A program made the position numbers and the translations under genes. From positions 311,001 to 375,000 of the forward strand of contig JAOPHQ010003696.1 in the NCBI GenBank assembly GCA_030340625.1: 64,000 nt of DNA. Reading direction: 5' to 3'. This DNA comes from Merluccius polli. Lineage: Eukaryota; Chordata; Actinopteri; Gadiformes; Merlucciidae. Below the pieces are notes generated by a model. That model was not told the origin of the DNA. It made no database searches and saw only the letters and a list, made by a program, of their open reading frames with translations. Positions 44,964-54,315 of this stretch are shown one piece after another (position 1 is the stretch's first letter; each line of letters starts with the position of its first letter).

Positions 44964-45030
44964 GCCATACCCATAGACATCTTATACATAGACGGAGCAT
45001 TGGCTGCTGTGGCGCGAGAAATTCGGCGGC

Positions 45031-45110
45031 CATAGATAGACCATAGATCATAGATATAGACCATAGATCATAGATCATAAATCCATAGACCACGTAATCG
45101 TGGTCTATGG
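45031..45110. repeat. CATAGA-type minisatellite and palindrome near the P-like element end
   Basis: Irregular repetition of CATAGATAGACCATAGATCA units (45031-45090) uses the same CATAGA word as the inverted end. CCATAGACCACG (45083-45094) and CGTGGTCTATGG (45099-45110) form a perfect 12-bp stem with loop TAAT. They may be subterminal transposase-binding or replication-slippage sequences (inference). Confidence 0.7.
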
Positions 45111-45517
45111 GCATCGGGACCATATCCACAATCTCCTCCTCGGTCTCCGCCGGGCCAGGTTCCGGACTCGATGTCGGACGAGTGCGGCGCTCCCAAACAG
45201 CCGGCCCGCGTCTTGTTGCTGTAAGCGTTCCACTCGAACAAGGTTGGTATGGCGTTGGCAGTTAAAAACCGTCTTCCTTTTGCAGTGGTGCGGATCTGGT
45301 CCTTGGTGAAATGACGGCTGCAGACCTTTGTATGCGGAGTAATGGTAAACCCGGTTCTGCGGATCTTGTGAAGCCACTGTGTACGGTGGCCAGTATGTTT
45401 AGGAAACCGGTGGAAGCTGAGTTCGGTGTTATACCGACTCGATCCAGTACACAGTGGCACACACCAATGCTCATTTGAGCCCCCTACAACCTTCTGCAAC
45501 TTATATCCATCCCTCAT
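45068..45517 (-). pseudogene. THAP-domain protein fragment of the P-like element
   Basis: A 149-codon minus frame opens at 45517. It has the complete THAP zinc-dependent DNA-binding signature: Cys19-x3-Cys23 (CVPLC), the FHRFP segment (35-39), Trp48 (QWLHKIRR), Cys66-x2-His69 (VCSRHF) and the closing ANAIPTLFEW box (87-96, the AVPTLF equivalent). After residue 97 the frame has no recognisable domain. A nearby shifted frame starts MDMVPMPIDHDYVV, so the tail is probably frameshifted. No RNase-H-type catalytic domain of P/THAP9 transposases is present. The upstream (promoter) side was cut by the hAT at 45551-49566. Confidence 0.85.
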
Positions 45518-45896
45518 GTTATTTTTTTTCTTCTTTCGTACAGTTACAGCCAGGCCTGGAATTTCGTAATTTTAGGGGCAAGGCCACTTGGCCTTTCGTG
45601 TTGTCAATTATTTGAGGGCACAAAGGCCAAAAGCCAGGGCAGCAAGGCCATAAAATAAAACAATGATTTTAAGACTAAGAATGTATAAATATATGTGAAT
45701 TGAATACATAACAGAAGCTCAAGCAAGATATTTTCAACTTTAAATTCAAATGCATTTATTTATTTGCACAAACGTCCAGTACACTAAATACAGATTTTTA
45801 ACATACTTTTTTTCTTTTTTGTATTCGTTATTAAATGTGTCTTGTAATCTGGGATGGGATGGGCCACAGTGGTGGCAATGACACACACAAAAAAAA

Positions 45897-45921
45897 ATCA
45901 TTCATTCATTCATTCATTCAA
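45897..45921. repeat. (ATTC)n microsatellite
   Basis: Five to six ATTC units after an A run. Confidence 0.85.
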
Positions 45922-46186
45922 CTACATGACTAGCATTTATGCCAGGTTATGTGATCAGTAGGGATGGGGATCGTTAATATTTATTGATATTGATACCTTT
46001 ATCGATACTCCTTATCGATCCGAGTCTTTATCGATACCACTATCGATACTTTTCTATTATTTGGTGGAAAGACGACGCGACAATATGTTTTTAACAGAAC
46101 TGGTATTGCTTAACAAGTGAGCATAACAAAAACGTTTCTAGCCTTCAATAAACATGGCTAATGTAATAGGCCACTTCGAAACGACA

Positions 46187-48280
46187 TAATAATAATAATA
46201 ATAATAACTTGGATTTATATAGCGCCTTTCATGATACCCAAGGTCGCTTTACAAGAGTGGGAGTAGGGATGTGGGGGGGGGTGTTAGGGAGGGTAGGCAA
46301 GAGAGAAGAGGTGTGTTTTGAGGTGCTTTTGGAACTGTGCCAGAGAAGTGGCAGAACGGGTAGGAAGGGGCAGGGTGTTCCAGAGGGTAGGGGCCATTGC
46401 ACAGAAAGCCCTATCGCCAAAGGTCTTCAGTCTGGTGCGAGGAGTGGAGAGTAGGTCCTTGCTGGTGGAGCGCAGGGACCGTGACTGGGAGTACGGGTGG
46501 AGGAGGTCAGTGATGTACTTGGGTGCCAGTGAGTGAAGTGATTTGTAGGTGAGGAGGAGGATTTTGTAGCTGATGCGTTGTTTGATTGGCAGCCAGTGGA
46601 GTTTCTTGAGGATGGGGGTGATGTGCTGCCAGGGCTTGGTGTGAGTTAACACCCTGGCAGCTGAGTTCTGGACATACTGCAATCTGCCTAGGGCTTTGTT
46701 AGGCAGCCCAGACAGGAGACCATTGCAGTAGTCCAGGCGGGAGGTGATGAAGGCGTGAATGAGAGTTTCGGTGACAGGCTCGGTGAGAGACGGCCGGAGT
46801 CTTGAGATGTTACGGAGGTGAAAGAAGGCAGATTTGGCGATGCTCTGGATGTGGGAACTGAATGAGAGTGTGGAGTCCAGAATGACACCCAGGTTCCTCA
46901 CTTTGTGTGATGGGGAGGTGGGGCAGCCATCGATGACCAGGGTGAGGTCTCCAACCTTCTTGAGCAGTGGTGCTGGGGCCACCACCATGAGCTCTGTTTT
47001 GTTGGTGTTGAGTTTCAGTAGGTTGGTAGTCATCCAGGTTTTGATAGCATGCAGACAGTTGTTGAGTTGTATTGGTGGGAGTTGTGAGGAGGGCTTGGTG
47101 CTGACATAGAGTTGGATGTCGTCTGCATAACAGTGGAAGCTGAGTCCATGATTGCGGATGATCTGACCGAGGGGGAGCAAGTAGATGGTAAAGAGGAGGG
47201 GGCCAAGGACAGATCCCTGGGGGACGCCATGGTTAACTGTTGCTGTGGTGGAGTGGGAGCCTTGCAAGGTGATGTATTGTTTTCGGTTGGTGAGGTAGGA
47301 CTGAAACCAGGAGAGTGCAGTATCAGTAAGGCCGATGACCTCAGAGAGACGGGAGAGGAGGATGGAGTGGGAAATGGTATCGAAGGCAGCGGAGAGGTCA
47401 AGGAGGATGAGGATGGAGACAAGGCCATTATCTGCAGCAATCAGGAGGTCGTTTGTTATTTTGATGAGGGCGGTTTCAGTGCTATGATGGGGTCTGAAAC
47501 CGGATTGAAGAGGTTCAAAGAGCTCATGGTGGGACATGTGGTGTTGTAGCTGGGCAGCCACTGCTCTTTCCAAGATCTTGCTCAGGAACGGAAGGTTGGA
47601 GATCGGGCGGTAGTTGTTGGGGTCATCTGGGTCCAGGCCTGTCTTTTTGAGTGCTGGTGTCACAGCCGCCAACTTAAAGCTGGAGGGTACCACACCAGTG
47701 AGGAGTTGATGATGGCAACCACCAGGGGGCAGATGGTGGGGAGACAGGCCTTCACTAGGGTCGTGGGTAGTGGATCCAGACTGCAGGATGAAGTCCCGGC
47801 TTTGGTCAGGAGGTCAAGGACTTGATCAGCATCCAGCAGGGAGAAGGTGGAGAGGCGGCGCTCCGGTGGGCAGACAAAAGGATGGTGCATGTCCTGCCGA
47901 GGTAGTGTGGCCGGCGGGGAGGGTGTAGATGCCTGGAGCTGCTGGTGGATGGTGGCCACTTTCTGGTGGAAGAAGTCCAGGAACCTGGAGCAGAGGTCAG
48001 CGGCATCAGAGGGTTGCGGGGGATCGGGAGGGTCAAGAAGGCGGTTGATGGTAGAGAAAAGCTTTTTTGGATGCTTTTGTTGGCTGTTTATCAGTGTGGA
48101 GTAGTGGAGTGTTTTTGCCTGGGTGAGAGCCTCTTTGTAGCACTTGATGTGGTCTCTGTAGGCTTCGAGGTGGACAGTGAGGCCAGATCTTTTGTGAAGC
48201 CTCTCGAGCCGACGCCCCCTGGACTTGAGCCTCCTCAGCTCTGGGGTAAACCAGGGAGCGGACATACTTAACAATAGAAA
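46187..48280 (-). mobile_element. L2-like LINE, 5'-truncated, nearly intact reverse transcriptase
   Basis: The 3' end on the minus strand has GTAAAGCGACCTTGGGTATC then GGCGCTATATAAATCC and ATT repeats (46187-46207). The coding part runs from about 48275 to 46284. The endonuclease domain is missing through 5' truncation. Compared with the L2 copies at 350-4383 and 33825-34184 this one is well preserved and therefore younger, in line with its innermost nested position. Confidence 0.92.
46284..48280 (-). pseudogene. L2-like ORF2 (linker, reverse transcriptase, C-terminus), one frameshift
   Basis: The first piece (48280 to about 47690) has APWFTPELRRLKSRGRRLER, a linker with LHYSTLINSQQKHPKKLF and SCSLDPLPTTLVK. 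After a shift near 47690 comes a 469-codon open frame (47693-46284): YRPISNLPFLSKILERAVAA, FRPHHSTETAL (66-76), LLDLSAAFDT (98-106), HGVPQGSVLGPLLF (155-168), catalytic CYADD (188-192), LGVILDSTLSFSSHIQSIAK, DYCNGLLSGLPNKALGRLQY and the end WNTLPLPTRSATSLAQFQKH then LKTHLFSLAYPP. All reverse-transcriptase core motifs are intact; the shift and lost endonuclease make the copy inactive. Confidence 0.93.
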
Positions 48281-48730
48281 GAATATATCAGCACCACCAA
48301 ATGAAAAATAAGTCATAATGTATATAAATCAAATAAATAATATGCTGGGTCACACAAAAGGAAATAAAATATAAGCTCATAATTTAACAGGTATTTTTTT
48401 GCAGAAAAATTAACATGTCTGCCTTGTCAGGCATGATCCTCCAGATGTTTAATAAATATTGGCATCAGTAGTTTAATTATATATTCTAAAATGTTTAGAG
48501 CACTATACAACTGTATTGCTCATGTTTCTCGCCAAAATCTCAATTTCCCTTTTCTTTACATTACACTTGAACACATCATGATAACCTAATAGTCGTTTTA
48601 CTGAGCCGACCTGAACACATCATCATGCAGCACCTCTGAATCTTTATTTACTTTCAATATAACTAGCTTGTATGTTTCCGATTACAACACGGATTTCACA
48701 ATTGGATTACTATTTTTAACTAACGGGACA
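48281..48730. other. No gene; interior of the hAT element
   Basis: AT-rich sequence with no recognisable transposase. Confidence 0.5.
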
Positions 48731-48732
48731 AG

Positions 48733-48925
48733 CAGGGGTGGACTGGCCATCGGGCGTACCGGGTGAGCCGATGCACATTTTTGGGCCGGTCCAGATTTTT
48801 GGGCCGGTCCAGGACCGGTCATAATTAGGGTTGGGCGATGTCCCTTAAATTGGCAGTTGAGGATGTTTACAGTAAAACATCGTGATGGACGAATATATCG
48901 CCTTCGGGGGGGGGGGGGGGGGGCG
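48733..48925 (+). repeat. hAT-like terminal fragments with a G run
   Basis: CAGGGGTGGACTGGCCATCG (48735) and TTTTTGGGCCGGTCCAG, present twice, resemble 17185-17222. TTAGGGTTGGGCGATGTCCC follows at 48826, another transposon-end-like sequence, and a G run of about 17 lies at 48906-48922. Confidence 0.5.
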
Positions 48926-48949
48926 CTAATAGAAAAAGTATCGATAGTG

Positions 48950-49400
48950 GTATCGTTAATAGGCGGCCCACGGGCCGATTAACGGCATGGACCAAGCAGT
49001 CCTGGACCAGAAAGGAGACATGAACACTTTTAATAATCGTATTTAACCGTATAACTGCACACAACTTTATTTAAAAGCAATCAAATGTAAAACATGTGTG
49101 TTTGTATTTTGGTGTCCGGTGCGTGTGGATGTGCGGCTCCTCCGGCGGAGCGGTTCATGTTAATAGCGGAGTCCGGGAGGGTTCACCTTCACGGCGGAGT
49201 TACGAGGGATGTGCGACTATCGTCTTAAAAATACTAAAGTGTTTTTTAAAGTTAGAACAATATTAGATATTCAACCGATATTCACGCTCCGAATTACAGC
49301 GATCAGACACGGGGAACTAAAGCCGCGATCACCGCGAGTCCCGTATGTCTAGCGGTGTCTACCTGCACCCCGGGGTGGCTTACGATTCAAAGCTGTGTTT
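48950..49400 (+). repeat. Dispersed repeat block (family R1), copy 4
   Basis: The most complete plus-strand copy: GTTAATAGGCGGCCCACGGG, GGCATGGACCAAGCAGTCCT, AACTGCACACAACTTTATTT, GGCTCCTCCGGCGGAGCGGT, AGTCCGGGAGGGTTCACCTT, GAGGGATGTGCGACTATCGT, AACCGATATTCACGCTCCGA, CACGGGGAACTAAAGCCGCG and CTAGCGGTGTCTACCTGC. It was used to recognise the other three copies. Confidence 0.75.
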
Positions 49401-49944
49401 ACAGGGAAGAGGCAGAGGAGAAACCCGCGATATCAACTAGGGCAGTGCGGGTGGGGCATCAAGGCCACTGTGGCCTCAGGGCAGATATATTTTTTAGGGG
49501 CACAAGGCCAAATTGCGAGGGCACGAGGGCCATGGCCCTCGTGGCCCTCGTGAAATTCCTGCGCTGGTTACAGCTCTCATTTGTTCGTTTTGATTCATAT
49601 TCACCGCTGTTGTAGTGAAGCAGTAAGAAAACCGGAAACTCTTCTGCCGACAACCGGGGAAAACGGAAGTATGTCACGCGAGTTGTGCACAGAGCCTATT
49701 GGTTATATTTTGTGAAAATAATATTACACGCCAAAACATGTGTCCTTTATCATAGCTACACATATGACAAAAAACCGCGTGAAAATCAGTGCTATTCAGT
49801 GAGGTATGATTAATTATATGCGCTGACGAATGACACCGAGTGGAGCGGATCACCACTCCAAGATGGCGGCCCCGCGTCTCGTCAGCGCCAGTAGGCAGTA
49901 GCGCTCGATGCTCCGTCTATGTATAAGATGTCTATGGCCATACC

Positions 49945-50393
49945 TGTCGGGCCAACAACCTCGGACCCGGAAGTGACGCACCAGTGACGACAGAGGCGCA
50001 AAACGAATAGCCAGTGGAGGGTGGTGGCTTTTATACTAGCCCACCTCATAATGGCCACCTGTGGCGCTAAATACGACAGCACATGTATGCTGCTACACAT
50101 GCAAGTGTTTTCTCCACAAATGTGTTCAATTTTACTCCCTGCTTATGCTTGGTCCAGTCAACATAGTTCTACAATAAGTTGATTCCCATTAGTTTGTTTG
50201 CCATGAGTTGAATTGCCATTAGACATGTAAAATGGTCTTTTGGTGTTCAACATGCTGATCTCAGGCCAGTCTGCTGCTCGATGACACTGAGGTTTCACTG
50301 TGACTTAATCAGGCACAGTGACACCCAAACTTTCACACGGACCAACGCACTTGCGCAGGCCTCCTACACTGACCTTTCAATATAAATAACACA

Positions 50394-50429
<36 letters not shown>

Positions 50430-51840
50430 GCAAGCTGCCCATGAAATTATGTTTTACAAAAAATGTAACTGTAAATAAATATATCGGGATTTTTAAATGA
50501 CAAGAGCTTGTATATTTTGTTAGATTCATTGTCGTGGGTATATGTATGCATTCTGAAATGGGTATATGTATGCATTCTGCAATGAAAATATATCTTCAAT
50601 CAATATAAATGACAATATGTAGACACAGGCAATGACACAGTCCTTATAATTGTCTTAATATAACAAAATTAAAATAAAATATACAATATTATTTCACTTC
50701 TTAGCCATAGCTTACATTATATTGCATACAAAACTACAAATATACTATAACTATTTAATTTTTGAGGAAACATATTGGGGTAGCCACAGACTTAGTGTCA
50801 GTGGGTTCTTAAGCTGTACCATAATCAAGAGTAATGACTAGCGTGTAACATACTCCCATAGGTAAACGCATTCTACAATGTTTTGTTTTCCAAAATTGTT
50901 TCCATGCAGTCTAAACATCTTCAAGGCATCTCCTCCAATGCAGTGCTGCCAAACTACAGTGTTTTGCACTCACCCAGTTTAATCATCACTACCCACCTAA
51001 AACTGAACCGTCTTAATGAATCTGTTACCGAACCTACACATTTTCTAACTGTATACTTGAACATAATAATCTTCAAACAAATACCCAAAACTAACATGTA
51101 ACCAACCCTGTCTTATTGTATACGTAGTACATTTAACAGAATTAAATGTGCATATGACACCCCAATAGTGCTTGTCAGTGTTATCTGTTGGTGGGAGACT
51201 ATGTCACACATGCCAGCACAAAACACTTTCTGTGTGAAAGGAAATAAGCTGTCGTTGCAGTCATTTTCCATTTCATGTTTGTTTGTGAAGCAACGTCTCA
51301 CGAAAGTGGAGTGAAGTGTCATAGATCTATTTGTGTCTAGTAGATGGATGGCCACAGCTAATTTAAATATAAAAACCGATCAAACCATGCTCTGGCGTAG
51401 TAAGGAGCAACTAGCTTGTGGGTGTTCAGCGCTTTGCTTGTGTTCATTCACAACAGGCAGGAGATCACATCCAAAGCAAGTCAGTTGAATATTGAACAAA
51501 CTGAACATTGTTTGTCAATCAAATAGCCATGTGCATTTGCATCATTTTTTAAAAACTTTTATCCCTCCTGTGCCACAAGTTGGACTTCTGTGTGACGTTC
51601 TGTTTGCTGTAATTGAATTATGAATGCTTTCTGCATTCATAATTCTGAACTACATTGACATATGTCATGAAATGAATCCTAATAATATTATAATAAATGA
51701 TATACTGTAACCTTCTTTACTTTATTGTTCATTTATTTAACACACTTTGTATCAATTCTCCTTGAACCTAGAGGTAGCTCCTTTCCTCTCTCCAATTGAA
51801 AGGTGTTAGGTGTATAATTCACTCGGCTCCCAGTCTAGAC
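49945..51840. other. No gene recognised; (ATC)n tract
   Basis: It starts CpG-rich and becomes AT-rich after 50100. An ATC microsatellite of about 11 units lies at 50396-50428. GGGTATATGTATGCATTCTG is repeated (50536-50556 and 50560-50580). Short frames only. Confidence 0.55.
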
Positions 51841-51841
51841 C

Positions 51842-51960
51842 AGGGGTTCTCAATCTTTTTCAAGCCAGGGACCGCTTAGAAAGGATACATATTTACAGGG
51901 ACCCCCAACCATTGTTATAGTTTGCAACCTAAATCTAACCCATTGAACTTATATTGTCAC
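51842..51960 (+). mobile_element. Charlie-type hAT terminus, fragment
   Basis: CAGGGGTTCTCAATCTTTTT followed by CAAGCCAGGGACC is the well-known terminal sequence of Charlie-like hAT MITEs. The other end was not found. Confidence 0.6.
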
Positions 51961-51976
51961 GTTATATTGTCCTTGT

Positions 51977-52218
51977 CAGGCCCGTCGCGAGAAGGCAAGC
52001 AAACCAAGCAATTACTTGGGGCCCCGAGCTGGCCTGGGCCCCCCCCCGCGCGTCGGTCGTCGGTCCGGGCTGTATTGCAATCGCGCGCCCCCGTCGGCAA
52101 TCCCCCCCCCCCCGTTAACAATCGCGCACCTCCAGTCTGTTTGTTCCCAGGCCAGCCCTGGTGAAGGGCCTCCATGTCCATCTTGCTTGGGGCCCCCAAA
52201 TTCCTTGAAACGGGCCTG
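51977..52218. mobile_element. GC-rich hAT-like MITE next to the Rex3 fragment
   Basis: CAGGCCCGT and ACGGGCCTG are inverted ends. The interior has GGGGCCCC-type sequence and AAATTCCTTGAAACGGGCC, similar to the MITE at 32228-32425, plus C runs and the recurrent motif GTCGGTCGTCGGTCCGGGC (52052-52070). No 8-bp target duplication was found, possibly because Rex3 starts directly at the right end. Confidence 0.6.
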
Positions 52219-53335
52219 ATCGTCAACACTGTGTATGGAGGGTGTGTTCCAACTATAGGGGGATCACACTCCTCAGCCTTCCTGGTAAGGTCTATTCGGG
52301 GGTGCTGGAAAGGAGGGTCCGTCGGATAGTTGAACCTCGGATTCAGGAGGAGCAATGTGGTTTATGTCCAGGTCGTGGAACAGTGGACCAGCTCTACACC
52401 CTCTGCAGGATCCTTGAGGGCGCATGGGAGTTTGCCCAACCAGTTCAGATGTATTTTGTGGACTTGGAGAAGGCATTCGACCGTGTCCCTCGGGGAGTCC
52501 TGTGGGGGGTTCTGCTTTTTGCGGATGATGTGGTCCTGTTGGCTTCATCAGACCGTGACCTCCAACTCTCACTGGACCAGTTCGCAGCCGAGTGTAAAGC
52601 GGCCGGGATGAGAATCAGCACCTCCAAATCCGAGTCCATGGTCCTCAACCGGAAAAGGGTGGAGTGCACTCTCCGGGTCGGGGATGAGATCCTGCCCCAA
52701 GTGGAGGAGTTCAAGTACCTCGGGGTCTTGTTCACGAGTGAGGGGAGGCTGGAGCGGGAGATCGACAGGCGGATCGGTGCGGCGTCTGCAGTAATGCGGA
52801 CTCTGCACGGATCCGTCGTGGTGAAGAAGGAGCTGAGCCGAAAGGCAAAGCTCTCGATTTACCAGTCGATCTTCGTTCCTGCCCTCACCTATGGTCATGA
52901 GCTTTGGGTAGTGACCGAAACAACACGTTCGCGGGTGCAAGCGGCCGAAATGAGCTTCCTCCGCAGGGTGGCTAGGCTCTCCCTTAGAGATAGGGTGAAA
53001 AGCTCGGTCATCCAGGAGGGGCTCGGAGTAGACCCGCTACTCCTCCGCGTTGAGAGAAGCCAGATGAGGTGGCTCGGGCATCTAATTAGGATGCCTCCCG
53101 GACGCCTCCCTGGTGAGGTGTTCAGGGCATGTCCCACTGGTAGGAGACCCCGGGGAAGACCCAGGACACGCTGTAGAGACTATGTCTCTTGGCTAGCCTG
53201 GGAACGCCTCGGGATCCCCCGGGAAGAGCTGGACGAAGTGGCTGGGGAGAGGGAAGTCTGGGCTTCCCTGCTTAGGCTGCTGCCCCTGCGACCCGACCCC
53301 GGATAAGCGGAAGAAGACGAAGACGAAGAGGAAGA
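52219..53335 (+). mobile_element. Rex3, second copy, 5'-truncated with two internal deletions
   Basis: It begins at ATCGTCAACACTGTGTATGG (equivalent to 20598 in the first copy), jumps about 350 bases to TGTGTTCCAACTATAGGGGG, and has a second deletion of about 235 bases inside the reverse transcriptase. The 3' end GGATAAGCGGAAGAAGACGA has a degenerate GAAGAC-type tail instead of GATG repeats. Identity with 20967-22275 is high (about 95% by eye). Confidence 0.9.
52242..53306 (+). pseudogene. Rex3 ORF with in-frame internal deletions, 354 codons open
   Basis: The frame reads SNYRGITLLSLPGKVYSGVL, GRGTVDQLYTLCRILEGAWE, FVDLEKAFDRVPRGVLWGV and then goes directly to LLFADDVVLLASSD. The segment with GLRQGCPLSPILF is missing, although the frame stays open to RPRGRPRTRCRDYVSWLAWE and the end LLRLLPLRPDPG. 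The deletion joins at a TCT microhomology and has no GT-AG borders, so it is not a spliced intron. Loss of reverse-transcriptase core residues means no activity, despite the clean frame. Confidence 0.9.
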
Positions 53336-54311
53336 CAATTACACAGGAAAATTGCCACTTCTCAGCAACATATTTAAAAATGTAAAGTATATGCTCTGCA
53401 CACAGAGCAGCCAGAGGTAGTCCACATCCAAATATATACATCTATTTCAATGCACTTGGTTAAAGCAAAAATTATTAATTAAACTAATTGCCATGAAGAT
53501 GGCAATTAAGTGACAGAATAAATGCATGTGCAGCTGTCTGTTGGTTGTTAACCTAAAGTGAACTTTAGTCTGTTAGCTTTTCCTGGCAATTAATTAGATC
53601 ATTAGTTTGCAGTCATTACATGCAGTCAAAGCGAAAGCACAACTTTCCATTGTTTTCCAATGACTTCGACACTTGAGGTAGGGGTTTGGTTGCTTATAGG
53701 GAGGTAGTTTAGGGATTAAGCTGTCCTCGTATCCCTATTCTGTGATAGCCTGTTAATAGAGTCTTAGTCGAGACATTCAGAGATGTGTGTGTGTGTGTGT
53801 ATAATAATGAATAATTCTCCCCCTGCTCCTATTCAATAAAATACAAATACAAATATGCTTTCTGCATATTTCATATCAAAATGGAATCCCTCAACTCGGT
53901 CTGAAACAAAGTAGTCATTTATTTATTATTGCAGCTCGGGGGGGCGGGGGGGGATCCAAGGGGGCATATGTAACTTTTCAACAAATAACAATAATATCAG
54001 AGTTGGGTATTTTGAAAGCAAGTAATCCTGCTATTGCCATTCAGATCTTGAAGATTTAAATCAAATCTTGAACATTTTGTCATCCCATAATATCCTTTTT
54101 TTTCTTTTTGCAAATGTGTCATATTGGAGCAGAAAGTTCAGCTCTTGAATGCTGCTTCACATTGTGTTTAGCTTCCTACATATCATTGAGGAACATCACC
54201 TTAGCCACAGCTGCTCCTGCTCAGATGTTGTGGCTTTTGCGGCTTGCATGGTGGTTCGTATATGTGCAGTATATGGATGTGTGTGAGTGGGAAAATGCAA
54301 GGCATCGATGA
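53336..54311. other. No gene recognised
   Basis: AT-rich, with a TG tract at 53784-53800 and a G-rich patch at 53937-53954. The 67-codon frame at 54108-54311 has no motif. Confidence 0.5.
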
Positions 54312-54315
54312 TTAA

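Larger units (their letters stand above)
45551..49566. mobile_element. hAT element with perfect 8-bp target duplication, nested in the P-like element
   Basis: GTTACAGC flanks it at 45543-45550 and 49567-49574. The ends CAGGCCTGGAATTTC and GAAATTCCTGCGCTG are inverted repeats with three differences. The GGGGCAAGGCCA / GGCACAAGGCCA subterminal motifs occur on both sides (45577 and 49498). Its body of 4 kb is mostly later insertions: an L2 LINE (46187-48280), a CAGGGGTGGACTGG-type fragment (48733) and R1 sequence (48950-49400). Its own transposase is absent. Confidence 0.88.
44972..49936 (-). mobile_element. P-superfamily-like transposon: THAP domain, 29-bp perfect inverted ends, 8-bp target duplication
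   Basis: GCCATACC flanks it exactly at 44964-44971 and 49937-49944. The 29-base ends (CATAGACATCTTATACATAG then ACGGAGCAT) at 44972-45000 and in reverse at 49908-49936 are identical. P elements are known for 8-bp duplications, inverted ends beginning CA and THAP-domain transposases. A THAP domain is encoded inside on the minus strand. Subtracting the hAT at 45551-49566 and one 8-bp duplication leaves about 0.94 kb, so this is a short, non-autonomous derivative. Kolobok also carries THAP but duplicates TTAA; hAT also duplicates 8 bp but its ends start CAG/TAG. Confidence 0.8.

Noticed and set aside
44590..45129. 179-codon minus frame starting MDMVPMPIDHDYVV
   Set aside because: It starts inside the P-like element, crosses its minisatellite and terminus and runs out into flanking DNA, so it cannot be one original protein.
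46688..48271. Plus-strand frames within the L2 at 46.2-48.3 kb
   Set aside because: Antisense shadows of a reverse transcriptase that has all core motifs on the minus strand.
52500..52520. Splicing as the cause of the Rex3 internal deletion
   Set aside because: The removed segment, judged from the first copy, lacks GT-AG borders; a TCT microhomology at the joint favours deletion.
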